NCBI GenBank assembly: GCA_002747395.1
Contig: PDPE01000044.1
Coordinates: 1 to 64,000, forward strand
DNA length: 64,000 bases
DNA from: Pseudomonadota bacterium
GTDB lineage: Bacteria > Pseudomonadota > Gammaproteobacteria > Pseudomonadales > Oleiphilaceae
Reading direction: 5' to 3'
Position 1 is the first letter of the stretch. The number at the start of each line of letters is the position of its first letter. Both the position numbers and the translations under genes were made by a program. Of this stretch, positions 38,128-47,955 are shown in pieces. Under the pieces are notes generated by a model. That model was not told the origin of the DNA, ran no database searches, and was given only the letters and a program-made list of their open reading frames with translations.

Positions 38128-38160
38128 ATCCTGTCTTCTGCGTGTCCTGTCTTCTGCATG
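38128..38160. repeat. 16-bp tandem repeat, two copies
   Basis: TCCTGTCTTCTGCGTG is followed by TCCTGTCTTCTGCATG just after the gacS relic, in the relA–gacS gap. Confidence 0.75.
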
Positions 38161-38367
38161 CCGATCCCGGTCATAAATAATGGCGACGATTGCAGTATTT
38201 TCAACAGATTCCGACAAACATAATGCAACGGCCACCACTCCGTCCGGGAATACACCACAAAAGATTCCTTTTTCTCTATTGATATGGAATACCGTTCAAG
38301 TTGGGCCATACTAAACTGAGGCGCCTGGTCACCATTTCAAATCAAAAACAGCGCAAAAGGATAGTCA

Positions 38368-41322
38368 ATGAAAAGCTGGGGAATTAAAAACCGCATTCTG
38401 CTTTTGGCATTTCTTCCTGCCATATTGATATCACTGCTGCCGGCAGTCTACTTCACCTATAGCACGGTCACGGACTCCAGACACCTTTTTCAACAAAAGG
38501 GTATGGTGCTCGCTGATGTTGCTGCAGAACTGATTAAAACGGCCTCATCAGAAAAAAATGAAAAACAGCGGCTCTACGCACTCCTGAATGCCTGGTTGAG
38601 AGACCCGGATATCCGTTCACTGTCGATATTGTCCGGGGACGGCAGCATTATGCTGCATGCAGGCCCGCGAAGCTACTCCACATTTTCGAAGAAGAACCTG
38701 TATCATGGTGCGATATTCCATAGCAATCACTCCCATTCCAGAACAGTGGTTTCAGCAATAAGCTCGATCAACCCTGCATTCAACGACTCTGTACCTGACG
38801 TCTCTGCACCTGACGTCTCTGCACCTGAGGACTCTGTACCTGAGGACTCTGTACCTGAGGACTCTACATCTAACGACCCTGTATCCAACGAGTCTGTTTC
38901 CAGCAATCCTGTGTCCGCCGGACAAACAGAAAACAATCGCTCCGGGGCCGCATGGATCACCGTTGAAGTCAATAACAGTACCGTTCAGGTGGCTGATTAT
39001 CAACACATTCTGATCAGCATCTTCCTGGCCTTTACAGGCCTGATCGTCAGCACTCTGTTTGCCCTGAAAGTCGGGCGAGACTTTATCAACCCGATTAAAG
39101 GCATCACTCAAACCCTGTCCGACCTGCAGGAAGGCAAGCTGGAAACTCGACTGGCCATAGAGTCAGGCCCGGAAATGCAGAACCTGGCCGCAGGGGTGAA
39201 CTCCCTTGCCGAATCACTAAACAAGGCATACGAGCAGATGAACAAGAATGTCGACCAGGCCACCGAGGAACTGAGACAGACACTGGAAACGAACAAGATT
39301 CAGAATATTGAACTGAACCTTGCGCGAAAACAGGCTCTGGAAGCGAGCAGGGTGAAGTCGGAATTTCTCGCCAATATGAGCCACGAAATCCGTACTCCGC
39401 TGAATGGTATCATGGGCTTTACCAACCTGCTGCTCAAAGGCTATCTGTCACACACCCAGAGAGATCACCTGTTAACCATTAAAAAGTCCTCGGAAACATT
39501 GCTTGTTATTATCAACGACATTTTGGACTTCTCCAAAATAGAAGCTGGCAAACTGCAGCTGGATCACATTCCTCTGGATCTGAAACAGGTCATTGAGGAA
39601 ACACTGACCATGCTGGCACCCTCGGCTCACCAGAAAGAATTGGAGCTGGTCGCCATGGTATACGAAGACGTGCCGGAGAATGTGTTTGGCGATCCGCTAC
39701 GACTCAAGCAAATTATTGCAAACCTGGTTAGCAATGCCATCAAGTTTACTCAAAGAGGTGATGTCATTGTCAGAGTGATGATCGAAACGATTACGCGTCA
39801 AAAAGCCGATATAAAAATTACTGTAACCGACACTGGCGTTGGCCTGTCACGTATTCAACAGGACTCTCTGTTCAGCGCATTTAGCCAGGCTGATGCCTCT
39901 ACAGCTCGACGCTACGGGGGAACCGGACTGGGCCTGGTGATTTCCAAGCGACTGATTGAAGAAATGGGGGGTAAAATCGGTGTCGAAAGCACTCTGGGTA
40001 GAGGATCGACATTCTGGATTACACTGCCATGCGACGTTGTCACCGGTGCCATGGAAGGGCCAAACCACAGCATGTTATCCGGCGAGCGGATTATTTATTG
40101 CGAACCACATGATATTTCCCGGCTTGCCGTTTCCCACATGCTTGAGGCACGGGGAATCACTGTGACCCATGCCGACAGTCTGAACAGGATGCTTGACCAG
40201 GTTGCACGAGCTCAGTCCGAACAACAAGGCTATGCGGCAGCGATTATTGGCACCAGCAAACTTGAACTTGACAGCGCCCGGTTAAAATCCGCCGTACACG
40301 AACTGGAGTTTAACCATGATTGCCGAACACTGGTTCTCACCCCCACGATTGACGAACTGGGTCACCCGGTATTGGACATAGCTTCAGCACATTTGATAAA
40401 ACCTCCCCTCCATCAGCGACTCTATGAAAGCCTGGCCACACTGGTTTCGGGAAAACCGGCCGAAATCGAAGAAGAAAACCAGCCACCTGACAGCACTCCG
40501 TGCTCCAGTCCCGACAAAAAGCCACTGATTCTGGCGGTCGATGACAACGCTGCCAACCTGAAACTGGTCGAGGCCTTTCTGGACGAGTTTAATATCCAGG
40601 TTGACAGGGCGACAAGCGGATTTGAAGCGCTGAGCAAAGTCAAGAAAACCTCTTACGGCCTGATCTTTATGGATGTTCAGATGCCCGGTATGGATGGTAT
40701 CGAAACGACCCGGAAAATCCGTCAACTGGATTCAAAAAACGAGCGCAAAACACCGATCGTCGCCCTAACCGCGCATGCGTTGAACGAAGAGAAACGAAAG
40801 CTTCTGGCATCCGGCTTTGATGACTTTTTAACAAAGCCGATCAGTGAAACCCAACTCCAGGAAGTGATACAGCAAAAAACAGGATACCAGGCGGAAAGCT
40901 ATCGACGCTTTGACCAGCCTTTGAGCCCAAACCGGGACATTAAACCTTCGACAAAATCAACATCCGGGCCCTGTGTGGACATCCTGGCAAGCATAAGGCT
41001 GGCCGCAGGAAAACCGGATCTGGCTGAAGAGCTGTTCAATATGCTTCTTGAACACCTGATTGATGACTATGAGGCGATTCAACACCATTTTGAAAACGAT
41101 GAAAAAGACCAGCTTATGTATCGGGTACACAAATTACACGGTGCCACCAGATACTGTGGCGTACCGGAATTAATGCACTACACGGAAGCATTTGAAACAG
41201 CGCTCAAGCAGGGGCGCACACCCCTTGCCCCTTACTTTAACAATCTCATGTCGGCAATAAGCCGGGTGAGAAACTGGTCAGACCACAATAACTGGCAGGC
41301 GATGTTCAGGGGGTCAAGCTAG
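38368..41322 (+). CDS. gacS: Hybrid sensor kinase GacS/BarA
   Basis: The global regulator kinase of the Gac/Rsm (BarA/UvrY) system. The 984-residue protein has a transmembrane helix (about 9–30), a periplasmic region, a second helix (about 212–232), HAMP, a coiled coil, the kinase core (FLANMSHEIRTPLNG, His339; ATPase with VSNAIKF, DTGVG, GGTGLGL), a degenerate receiver (about 575–690), a receiver with Asp769 in FMDVQMPGMDG, and an HPt domain with His924. The periplasmic part contains nine 15-bp repeats coding for VPEDS-like pentapeptides, absent from typical homologues. The start MKSWGIKNRILLLAF is normal for the family. It is convergent with pdxJ. Confidence 0.93.
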   Translation: MKSWGIKNRILLLAFLPAILISLLPAVYFTYSTVTDSRHLFQQKGMVLADVAAELIKTASSEKNEKQRLYALLNAWLRDPDIRSLSILSGDGSIMLHAGPRSYSTFSKKNLYHGAIFHSNHSHSRTVVSAISSINPAFNDSVPDVSAPDVSAPEDSVPEDSVPEDSTSNDPVSNESVSSNPVSAGQTENNRSGAAWITVEVNNSTVQVADYQHILISIFLAFTGLIVSTLFALKVGRDFINPIKGITQTLSDLQEGKLETRLAIESGPEMQNLAAGVNSLAESLNKAYEQMNKNVDQATEELRQTLETNKIQNIELNLARKQALEASRVKSEFLANMSHEIRTPLNGIMGFTNLLLKGYLSHTQRDHLLTIKKSSETLLVIINDILDFSKIEAGKLQLDHIPLDLKQVIEETLTMLAPSAHQKELELVAMVYEDVPENVFGDPLRLKQIIANLVSNAIKFTQRGDVIVRVMIETITRQKADIKITVTDTGVGLSRIQQDSLFSAFSQADASTARRYGGTGLGLVISKRLIEEMGGKIGVESTLGRGSTFWITLPCDVVTGAMEGPNHSMLSGERIIYCEPHDISRLAVSHMLEARGITVTHADSLNRMLDQVARAQSEQQGYAAAIIGTSKLELDSARLKSAVHELEFNHDCRTLVLTPTIDELGHPVLDIASAHLIKPPLHQRLYESLATLVSGKPAEIEEENQPPDSTPCSSPDKKPLILAVDDNAANLKLVEAFLDEFNIQVDRATSGFEALSKVKKTSYGLIFMDVQMPGMDGIETTRKIRQLDSKNERKTPIVALTAHALNEEKRKLLASGFDDFLTKPISETQLQEVIQQKTGYQAESYRRFDQPLSPNRDIKPSTKSTSGPCVDILASIRLAAGKPDLAEELFNMLLEHLIDDYEAIQHHFENDEKDQLMYRVHKLHGATRYCGVPELMHYTEAFETALKQGRTPLAPYFNNLMSAISRVRNWSDHNNWQAMFRGSS
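38776..38910 (+). repeat. 15-bp tandem repeats inside gacS
   Basis: Nine 15-bp units, for example GTACCTGAGGACTCT at 38836 and again at 38851, encode residues 137–181 as VPDVS/APEDS/VPEDS-like pentapeptides. The central five are nearly identical and the outer ones have diverged, the pattern of repeated in-frame expansion. Confidence 0.9.
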
Positions 41323-41333
41323 AACCCGATCAG

Positions 41334-42095
41334 TCAGGCTGTCTTGCCGATCAGCCTGGCCATATCCACAACTGCATCATGCAACCCGGTAAACAGCGCC
41401 CTTGCGATAATACTGTGCCCGATATTCAGCTCATTGATCCCCTTGATCGCCACAATTTGTTCGACATTGTGGTAATGCAGACCATGTCCGGCATTGACGA
41501 TCAATCCGGCACCGAGTCCTCTCGCCACACCTTCTGCCACTTTTTCAAGTTGCCTTTTTTGCTCAATCACCGTCATGGCATCGGCATAGTGGCCCGTGTG
41601 AATTTCAATGGCTTGAGCACCACAACGCTGTGCAGCGTCTATCTGGGCAGGATCAGCATCAATAAACAGGGAGACTTCGATGTTTTGATCTGTCAGGCGC
41701 GAACAGGCATCACGAATCTTTGCCTCCTGCCCCACCACGTCAAGCCCTCCCTCGGTTGTCAACTCTTCTCTTTTTTCGGGAACCAGGCAACAGTGTTCCG
41801 GCAATACCTTTTCGGCAAAAGCCAGCATGGCGTCTGTTACCGCCATCTCCAGGTTCATGCGTGTTGTCAGCGTTTCTTTGAGCAGGAACACATCCCGATC
41901 CTGAATATGCCGTCGATCCTCTCTGGGGTGAATGGTAATGCCGTCAGCACCCGCCTGCTCTGCTATCATTGCAGCCTGAACCGGATCCGGGTAACGCGTC
42001 CCCCTCGCTTCACGGAGTGTAGCCACATGGTCGATATTGACACCCAGCAACACCCGTCCCGGAACAACTCCATGCTTATCAGTCTGATTTTCCAT
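41334..42095 (-). CDS. pdxJ: Pyridoxine 5'-phosphate synthase
   Basis: It condenses 1-deoxy-D-xylulose 5-phosphate with 3-amino-2-oxopropyl phosphate to form pyridoxine 5'-phosphate (vitamin B6). The 253-residue TIM-barrel protein has [18 protein letters not shown], the catalytic-type [10 protein letters not shown] and [10 protein letters not shown]. Its start lies inside the recO 3' end (17-bp overlap), so translation is coupled. It is the last gene of the lepA–pdxJ cluster and faces gacS. Confidence 0.96.
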   Translation of the reverse strand: MENQTDKHGVVPGRVLLGVNIDHVATLREARGTRYPDPVQAAMIAEQAGADGITIHPREDRRHIQDRDVFLLKETLTTRMNLEMAVTDAMLAFAEKVLPEHCCLVPEKREELTTEGGLDVVGQEAKIRDACSRLTDQNIEVSLFIDADPAQIDAAQRCGAQAIEIHTGHYADAMTVIEQKRQLEKVAEGVARGLGAGLIVNAGHGLHYHNVEQIVAIKGINELNIGHSIIARALFTGLHDAVVDMARLIGKTA

Positions 42096-42918
42096 TTTTT
42101 ATCTCTCGCATTTTGATATAAATCTCCCGGCTTTTTAATGGCCGGCCACCAAGATAGTGCTCGATGACATATCGAAACAGCCTTTTCGCCGTGATTCCGG
42201 CCTGGCTGGCATACTCCCCTTCCCTGATCGCCAGCAATTCTTCTCCTTTAAACAATTCTCCTTTAAACAATTCACCCTTGGCCAACTCACCTTTAGGCAA
42301 TTCACCTTTAGGCAATTCACCTTTAAGCAATTCACCTTTTAAAAAACCGGAATTGGCTGGTGCCACATTGCTCTGAACAAACCCGTCAACACCCGACAGG
42401 ACGTAATATTTGCCTGACTCAATCAACTTTCCGGATACCATGTCAGTATACAGGTTCAGACCATAACCAAGTTCTGATATCAAATGCCACTCAAACTCTC
42501 TCAAACAGGGTGCCAACGCCTGATTTTCGTAAAAACGCCCGATGAGTTCATTATAAAAGGCAAACAATGCGGTGTATGGTTCTCCGGGTGGAACCAGCCT
42601 GACCAACAGCTCATTGGCATAAAACCCGGCATAAAGGTAATCCCCTTTGAGCCTTGCCTGGAACTGTCCCGACCTGTGAGGACTGGACTCGACAGATGTC
42701 AGGTTTTTAAGATCATTCCTCCCTCTCCAACTTGCCTCTATCGGACAAAAGGCCTGCAACAGGGAACGGGTTGTATTTTTGGGGGATTTGGCACCTTTGG
42801 CAAGAAGGGAAACGATACCGAAATGAAGGGTTAAAAGCTTTACAATCAGACTGCTTTCCTTGTAGGGCCTGCTCTCCAACACATAGGCAGGCTCCAACTC
42901 AACGGCAAACGGAATCAT
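42079..42918 (-). CDS. recO: DNA repair protein RecO with inserted pentapeptide repeats
   Basis: RecO helps RecR load RecA on SSB-coated single-stranded DNA. The 279-residue protein is about 35–40 residues longer than usual. It has the N-terminal OB-fold ([20 protein letters not shown]) and the helical C-terminal domain. An insert at residues 192–226 consists of seven pentapeptides of the form [FLPA]KGEL, encoded by 15-bp tandem repeats, near where many homologues have a zinc site or short loop. The usual zinc cysteines are absent. Its start overlaps the era stop by 4 bp, and its end overlaps pdxJ. Confidence 0.92.
   Translation of the reverse strand: MIPFAVELEPAYVLESRPYKESSLIVKLLTLHFGIVSLLAKGAKSPKNTTRSLLQAFCPIEASWRGRNDLKNLTSVESSPHRSGQFQARLKGDYLYAGFYANELLVRLVPPGEPYTALFAFYNELIGRFYENQALAPCLREFEWHLISELGYGLNLYTDMVSGKLIESGKYYVLSGVDGFVQSNVAPANSGFLKGELLKGELPKGELPKGELAKGELFKGELFKGEELLAIREGEYASQAGITAKRLFRYVIEHYLGGRPLKSREIYIKMREIKNGKSD
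42241..42345. repeat. 15-bp tandem repeat inside recO, seven units
   Basis: Seven contiguous 15-bp units on the plus strand, such as TTCACCTTTAGGCAA (42301–42315) and TTCTCCTTTAAACAA (42241 and 42256, identical). On the coding strand each gives x-KGEL. Confidence 0.92.
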
Positions 42919-43802
42919 ACATCATTGTAGCCCAGACTTTTCAAGGCGCGATCACTGTCAGCCCAGCCACTTTTGACCTTGACCCACAGATTCAACATCA
43001 CCTTGCAACCAAATATCCGCTCCATGTCAATGCGTGCGTCTCTGCCAATAATCTTCAGCTGTTCACCCTTGTGGCCGATCACGATTTTCTTTTGCCCGGC
43101 ACGCTCGACCAGAATCAGGGCACTGACAGTAATCAGTTTTTCTGCCACCTTGAATTCTTCAATTTCAACCGCGACAGAATATGGCACTTCTTCACCGAGT
43201 TGCCGCATCACTTTTTCTCTGACCAGTTCGGCAGCAAGGAAGCGGGAGGAGCGATCTGTTACCTGATCTTCGGGATAATAGTGGATACTTTCCGGCATAC
43301 GCCCGGTAATTTCCTTTTCCAGTGCGTCTACATTGTCACCCTTTTCGGCAGAAAGCGGAATAATCTCTGCGAAGTTATATTTTTCAGAAATACTCTGGAT
43401 AAATGGCAGCAGGGCACTTTTGTCTTTTAGCTGATCAACCTTGTTCACGACCAGAATAACGGGAGATCGGGTTTTCCGGATGTTTTCCAGCACCATCTGA
43501 TCCTCATCCGTCCACAGGGTACGGTCAATCATAAAAACTACAAGGTCAACATCCTTGAGCGCAGCACCGGCCGCTCGATTCATATATCGGTTGATGGCCC
43601 GCTCTTCCTTTTTGTGCATACCAGGCGTGTCCACATAGACAACCTGGGTTTCATCACCGGTTTTTATACCGAGAATCTGATGTCTGGTGGTTTGCGGTTT
43701 TTTAGAGGTAATACTGACTTTTTGCCCCAGAATACGGTTAAGCAGGGTCGACTTGCCCACATTGGGCCGCCCTGCAATTGCCACAAATCCGCATTTATTC
43801 AT
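42915..43802 (-). CDS. era: GTPase Era
   Basis: An essential GTPase that helps assemble the 30S subunit and binds the 3' end of 16S rRNA. The 295-residue protein has G1 [10 protein letters not shown]3 DTPGMH, G4 NKVD and G5 LSAEKG, then a KH domain with [15 protein letters not shown]. It overlaps rnc by 8 bp and recO by 4 bp in the classic rnc–era–recO operon. Confidence 0.97.
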   Translation of the reverse strand: MNKCGFVAIAGRPNVGKSTLLNRILGQKVSITSKKPQTTRHQILGIKTGDETQVVYVDTPGMHKKEERAINRYMNRAAGAALKDVDLVVFMIDRTLWTDEDQMVLENIRKTRSPVILVVNKVDQLKDKSALLPFIQSISEKYNFAEIIPLSAEKGDNVDALEKEITGRMPESIHYYPEDQVTDRSSRFLAAELVREKVMRQLGEEVPYSVAVEIEEFKVAEKLITVSALILVERAGQKKIVIGHKGEQLKIIGRDARIDMERIFGCKVMLNLWVKVKSGWADSDRALKSLGYNDV

Positions 43803-44484
43803 CTGCCAATCCTAATGCCAACAAAGCTGAATGCGCGGCCTCTTGTTCCGCAACCCGACGACTCGCTCCCTTGCCTTTGGTTCGATCAGGCAATGAGGGT
43901 ATAAAACAGTCTACATAAAAAGTCTGGTCATGGGCTTCCCCTTCGATTGCAACAACCTCATAATTCGGTAACTCAAGCTGGCGTGACTGGAGAAACTCTT
44001 GCAATCGTGTCTTGGAGTCTTTGGTAATTCCGCTCTCGGGAAGCGAGTTCAAACGTTTTTCAAACCAGGATAAAATGCACGCCTTGCACTGTTCAAAGTC
44101 GCTATCAAGATAAATGGCACCGATGATTGCCTCAACCGAGTCAGCCAGTATCGAATCACGCCGAAATCCGCCGCTTTTCAATTCTCCTGCTCCCAACTGG
44201 ATAAACTCTCCCAGGTTAAACTCCCGTGCAATTTCCGACAGTGTGGTGCCTCGCACAAGCCCTGCCCTGAGTCGGCTCATATGCCCTTCTTTTTGTTTGG
44301 GAAAGCGATGAAACAGGTACTCGGCAATCACACAATTAAGCAGGGAATCTCCCAGAAATTCCAGCCGCTCGTTGTTGCGGGAACCCAGGCTTCTGTGCCT
44401 CAGGGCCAATTGCAGGCTTTCCCGATTGGTAAAAGTGTAGCCTATCGCTTTTTCAAGCCGAATAATTTGACCGGATTCAAGCAT
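43795..44484 (-). CDS. rnc: Ribonuclease III
   Basis: It cleaves double-stranded RNA to process rRNA precursors and regulate mRNAs. The 229-residue enzyme has the RNase III signature [13 protein letters not shown] with catalytic acidic residues, a second acidic site in [14 protein letters not shown], and a C-terminal double-stranded RNA-binding domain ending in the helix [16 protein letters not shown]. It follows the DUF4845 gene by 11 bp and overlaps era. Confidence 0.97.
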   Translation of the reverse strand: MLESGQIIRLEKAIGYTFTNRESLQLALRHRSLGSRNNERLEFLGDSLLNCVIAEYLFHRFPKQKEGHMSRLRAGLVRGTTLSEIAREFNLGEFIQLGAGELKSGGFRRDSILADSVEAIIGAIYLDSDFEQCKACILSWFEKRLNSLPESGITKDSKTRLQEFLQSRQLELPNYEVVAIEGEAHDQTFYVDCFIPSLPDRTKGKGASRRVAEQEAAHSALLALGLADE

Positions 44485-44495
44485 CCCGATTAGAC

Positions 44496-44888
44496 CTAAC
44501 TGTCATTTGGAAGCCTGGTTTCGTAGTGATTCTCAAAAACGGCAACGGCATCCAGATTCCTGAAAATGTTTTCTCTGACTTCATAGTCCAGGTTTACCTT
44601 GAGCAGGCCATCTTCACGCTTGATTACTATCTGCTCCGCCTTAAGAAAGCGAATATTGTTTAGCGTGAGCATTTTCATAACCTTGTTACGTATTTGTTCG
44701 TCTGCCATGGTCTTGACCTCCGGATCCGAGTCAAGTGCCACGACAACCGAATTGACCGTTGCATTATCCATGAACATGGGAACCACTTTAATTCCAATAA
44801 GAAAAAAAGTCGCCATCGCTACCATAACAAACAGCATTGTAAAAGATGAGAGACCCTTTTGGGACCGACCCGGGCTTGCCTGATTCAT
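44496..44888 (-). CDS. DUF4845 single-pass membrane protein
   Basis: The 130-residue protein has one transmembrane helix (about residues 14–37, beginning SSFTMLFVMVAMATFFLIG) and an extracytoplasmic domain of about 90 residues. It belongs to the small family regularly found between lepB and rnc in Pseudomonas relatives. Its function is not established. A role beside signal peptidase is guessed only from gene order. Confidence 0.85.
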   Translation of the reverse strand: MNQASPGRSQKGLSSFTMLFVMVAMATFFLIGIKVVPMFMDNATVNSVVVALDSDPEVKTMADEQIRNKVMKMLTLNNIRFLKAEQIVIKREDGLLKVNLDYEVRENIFRNLDAVAVFENHYETRLPNDS

Positions 44889-44958
44889 ACCAATCCTCTG
44901 CGAAATAGAGTAATCCGTTAATAAGTTAAGGTTCTACAATTATAACTATAGCTGATAA

Positions 44959-45798
44959 TCAAGGCTCCACCTTATCAATACTGCCCACCCTTGAAAAGCC
45001 CGGAATGGAAAACAGTGTTTCCCAGTGCATCCAGATAGCGAAAGCCTTGCCCACTATCATTTCGTCTGGAACCAGACCCCAGAAACGACTGTCATTACTA
45101 TTGTCCCGATTGTCTCCCATCACAAAGTAATGGCCGTCAGGAATTTTCCACTCTCCCTCTTCCTGAAGGAGCGCCTTGCCATGGCTGTTTTTATAGATAA
45201 AGTGTCGGGTGCCTTCCAGGTTCTCCAGATACATATCCATACGATTTATCTGTCCCTCAAATTCTTCAGTAACCATCTTGCCATTGATAATCAGCCGTTT
45301 GTTCCTGTATTGAACGATATCTCCCGGAGTGCCTACCACACGCTTGATATAGTTGGTTTTGCCATCTCTGGGAAAGCGAAACACCAGTACATCACCTGCC
45401 CGGGGATCGTTCAACTCCACTATTTTGGTACCAAGAACCGGCAGCCTGATACCATAGGTGAACTTGTTAACAAGTATAAAGTCGCCCACTTCAAGCGTTG
45501 GCAGCATGGAGCCGGAAGGAATCTGAAAAGGTTCAACAAGAAAAGACCTCAGTATGAGCACAACCAGCAAAACAGGAAAAAATGAACGGCTCATCTCAAC
45601 GACCGAAGACTCGGCCAGCGCTTCTTTCTGGCTGTCAGTCAAATCTTCCCGGGAATCAATTGTAGCCGGATCATCACCTGTCAAGGCAGCTGCCCTGTTT
45701 TTTCTTGATGGATACAAAAACACACGATCAGCCAACCAGATCAACCCCGTACCAAAGGTAAGGAGTACAAGTATCAAAGGAAAATCAATATCCATCAT
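44959..45798 (-). CDS. lepB: Signal peptidase I
   Basis: It removes signal peptides from exported preproteins at the inner membrane. The 279-residue protein has two N-terminal membrane segments (about 5–22 and 70–90). The catalytic Ser lies in PSGSMLPTLEVGDF, the Lys in TNYIKRVVGTPGD, and the box GDNRDNSNDSRFWG is intact. Two ATGs are adjacent at the start (45798 or 45795), with no strong ribosome site. It is separated from lepA by 122 bp containing an 18-bp repeat. Confidence 0.95.
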   Translation of the reverse strand: MMDIDFPLILVLLTFGTGLIWLADRVFLYPSRKNRAAALTGDDPATIDSREDLTDSQKEALAESSVVEMSRSFFPVLLVVLILRSFLVEPFQIPSGSMLPTLEVGDFILVNKFTYGIRLPVLGTKIVELNDPRAGDVLVFRFPRDGKTNYIKRVVGTPGDIVQYRNKRLIINGKMVTEEFEGQINRMDMYLENLEGTRHFIYKNSHGKALLQEEGEWKIPDGHYFVMGDNRDNSNDSRFWGLVPDEMIVGKAFAIWMHWETLFSIPGFSRVGSIDKVEP

Positions 45799-45839
45799 AG
45801 TTTTTCTTTCTGCCTTTGCGTAAGTAGTGTTATCTGTAT

Positions 45840-45910
45840 AAGAAGCTTTATTGGTACAAGCAGCTCTATTGGTACAAGCAGCTTTATCGGTACGAGCAGT
45901 TTTTATTGAT
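45840..45910. repeat. 18-bp tandem repeat between lepA and lepB
   Basis: AAGCAGCTTTATTGGTAC-type units at 45840–45857, 45858–45875 and 45876–45893 are followed by a partial fourth copy. They fill most of the lepA–lepB gap, which is usually short in relatives. On the minus strand this is the lepB leader. Confidence 0.88.
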
Positions 45911-45920
45911 AAAAACCCGG

Positions 45921-47726
45921 TTAACTGTCGACTTTAAGCACCGCAAGGAAGGCATCCTGGGGAATTTCGACCTTGCCAACCTGCTTCATTCGCTTTTTAC
46001 CTTCTTTTTGTTTCTGGAGCAGCTTTTTCTTGCGGCTGACATCCCCACCATAGCACTTGGCTGTCACATTTTTTCGCAGGGCCTTGACGGTTTGCCTGGC
46101 GATGACATGCCCGCCTATTGCGGCCTGAATCGCCACATCAAACATCTGTCGCGGGATCAGCTCTTTCATTTTTTCAACCGTCTGACGACCCTTGGCCTGC
46201 ACATTGTCTTTATGCACAATAAGTGCGAGCGCGTCCACTTTTTCACTGTTAATCAAAATATCCAGCTTGACCAGCGATGCCGGCTCAAAACGCACAAAGT
46301 GATAGTCCAGAGAGGCAAATCCCTTACTGACAGACTTTATGCGATCAAAAAAGTCCAGAACCACTTCAGCCATTGGCAACTCATAACAGAGCGCGACCTG
46401 ACCACCAATAAACTTCATATCTTTTTGCACTCCACGCTTTTCAACGCAGAGACTGATCACATTACCAAGGTAATCCTGTGGCACCAGCATGTTGGCTTCA
46501 ACAATGGGCTCGCGCATTTCATTAATGGAACCCGGATCGGGCATTTTTGACGGGTTATCAACCTTGACAATTTCATCCAGTCGCGTCACCACTTCATAGA
46601 TAACCGTGGGCGCTGTCGTGATCAGATCAAGATCATACTCTCTTTCCAGCCGCTCCTGAATGATTTCCATATGCAGCATGCCGAGAAATCCGCACCGAAA
46701 GCCAAACCCGAGTGCGTCTGAAGTTTCCGGTTCGTAGAATAACGAGGCGTCATTCAGGGTCAACTTTTCCAAGGCATCACGAAAATCTTCATAATCATCC
46801 GAGCTCACCGGAAACAGGCCGGCAAATACCTGGGGCCTGACCTTCTTGAACCCTGGCAGCTGCTCTACTTCCGGGGTTTTCGCATGTGTCAGGGTATCAC
46901 CGACCGGAGCACCATGAATGTCCTTGATCCCGGCAACGACAAACCCGACTTCCCCGGCTTTCAGGATATTGGTTTCTTCTCGCTTGGGAGTAAAGACACC
47001 GACAGAATCGACAATTTGCGTTTTTCCTGTCGACTTGATCAGGATTTTATCCCCTTTTCTGAGTATTCCGTGTTTTACCCTGACAAGAGAAACCACCCCC
47101 AGATAATTATCAAACCAGGAATCAATAATCAGGGCTTGCAGGTCTGATTCCGTGCTGCCTTCCGGGGGAGGAATTTTTTTGACGATTTCCTCAAGCACAT
47201 CTTCCACACCCATGCCGCTCTTTGCACTGCAAGACACAGCATCGTGAGCCTCGATCCCGATAATGTCCTCGATTTCAGACTTTACTCTATCCGGCTCTGC
47301 CTGGGGCAAGTCAATTTTATTCAGTATCGGCAATACTTCCAGGCCCAATTCAATGGCCGTATAGCAGTTTGCCACCGATTGGGCCTCCACTCCCTGGGCA
47401 GCATCAACAACCAGCAGGGCTCCCTCACAGGCTTCCAGTGACCGGGAAACTTCGTAGGAAAAGTCAACATGGCCCGGTGTGTCGATAAAATTAAGCTGAT
47501 AGGTCTCACCATCTCTGGACTTGTAATCCAAAGTCACGCTTTGCGCTTTTATGGTAATGCCACGCTCCCGCTCGATATCCATCGAGTCCAGAACCTGGTC
47601 GGACATTTCACGATCGGTAAGCCCGCCACAGACTTGAATAAACCGATCAGCCAGGGTCGATTTACCGTGGTCGATATGGGCGATAATGGAAAAATTTCTA
47701 ATGTTCTTCAAACTACTCACAGGCAA
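45921..47726 (-). CDS. lepA: Elongation factor 4 (LepA)
   Basis: A ribosome-dependent GTPase that back-translocates or remodels ribosomes and helps 30S assembly. The 601-residue protein is of standard length. G1 [11 protein letters not shown]2 region [11 protein letters not shown]3 DTPGHVDF and G4 NKIDLP are intact. The C-terminal LepA-specific domain is present ([16 protein letters not shown] region, then [22 protein letters not shown]). It starts the lepA–lepB cluster; a terminator separates it from mucD. Confidence 0.97.
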   Translation of the reverse strand: MPVSSLKNIRNFSIIAHIDHGKSTLADRFIQVCGGLTDREMSDQVLDSMDIERERGITIKAQSVTLDYKSRDGETYQLNFIDTPGHVDFSYEVSRSLEACEGALLVVDAAQGVEAQSVANCYTAIELGLEVLPILNKIDLPQAEPDRVKSEIEDIIGIEAHDAVSCSAKSGMGVEDVLEEIVKKIPPPEGSTESDLQALIIDSWFDNYLGVVSLVRVKHGILRKGDKILIKSTGKTQIVDSVGVFTPKREETNILKAGEVGFVVAGIKDIHGAPVGDTLTHAKTPEVEQLPGFKKVRPQVFAGLFPVSSDDYEDFRDALEKLTLNDASLFYEPETSDALGFGFRCGFLGMLHMEIIQERLEREYDLDLITTAPTVIYEVVTRLDEIVKVDNPSKMPDPGSINEMREPIVEANMLVPQDYLGNVISLCVEKRGVQKDMKFIGGQVALCYELPMAEVVLDFFDRIKSVSKGFASLDYHFVRFEPASLVKLDILINSEKVDALALIVHKDNVQAKGRQTVEKMKELIPRQMFDVAIQAAIGGHVIARQTVKALRKNVTAKCYGGDVSRKKKLLQKQKEGKKRMKQVGKVEIPQDAFLAVLKVDS

Positions 47727-47886
47727 TAATCACTCAGGCAAAGCTAATAAAGGATACCCACCGGGGAACAAATGGATGCGCATTTTAGCCTAAAAGACAG
47801 GACAAAGTCATAAAAAAGTGCGAACGACAACTCATGGGCCCGGTTTAAACCCGATGGACATACCCGGGCTCAACATCAAATGGACG

Positions 47887-47912
47887 AAAAAAAGGCTCAC
47901 TCCGGAGCCTTT
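47887..47912 (-). terminator. Intrinsic terminator after mucD
   Basis: On the minus strand an 8-bp stem AAAGGCTC/GAGCCTTT (47905–47912 and 47891–47898) with a 6-base loop is followed by a run of T (complement of A at 47887–47893). It lies 44 bp past the mucD stop and insulates lepA. Confidence 0.85.
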
Positions 47913-47955
47913 TGTAGAATCTGCCATATAAAACCGGCTGTTGCCGTGCAGAAAA

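Noticed and set aside
43795..44484. Overlapping starts in rnc–era–recO–pdxJ as an unusual feature
   Set aside because: Such overlaps are the usual arrangement of this operon.
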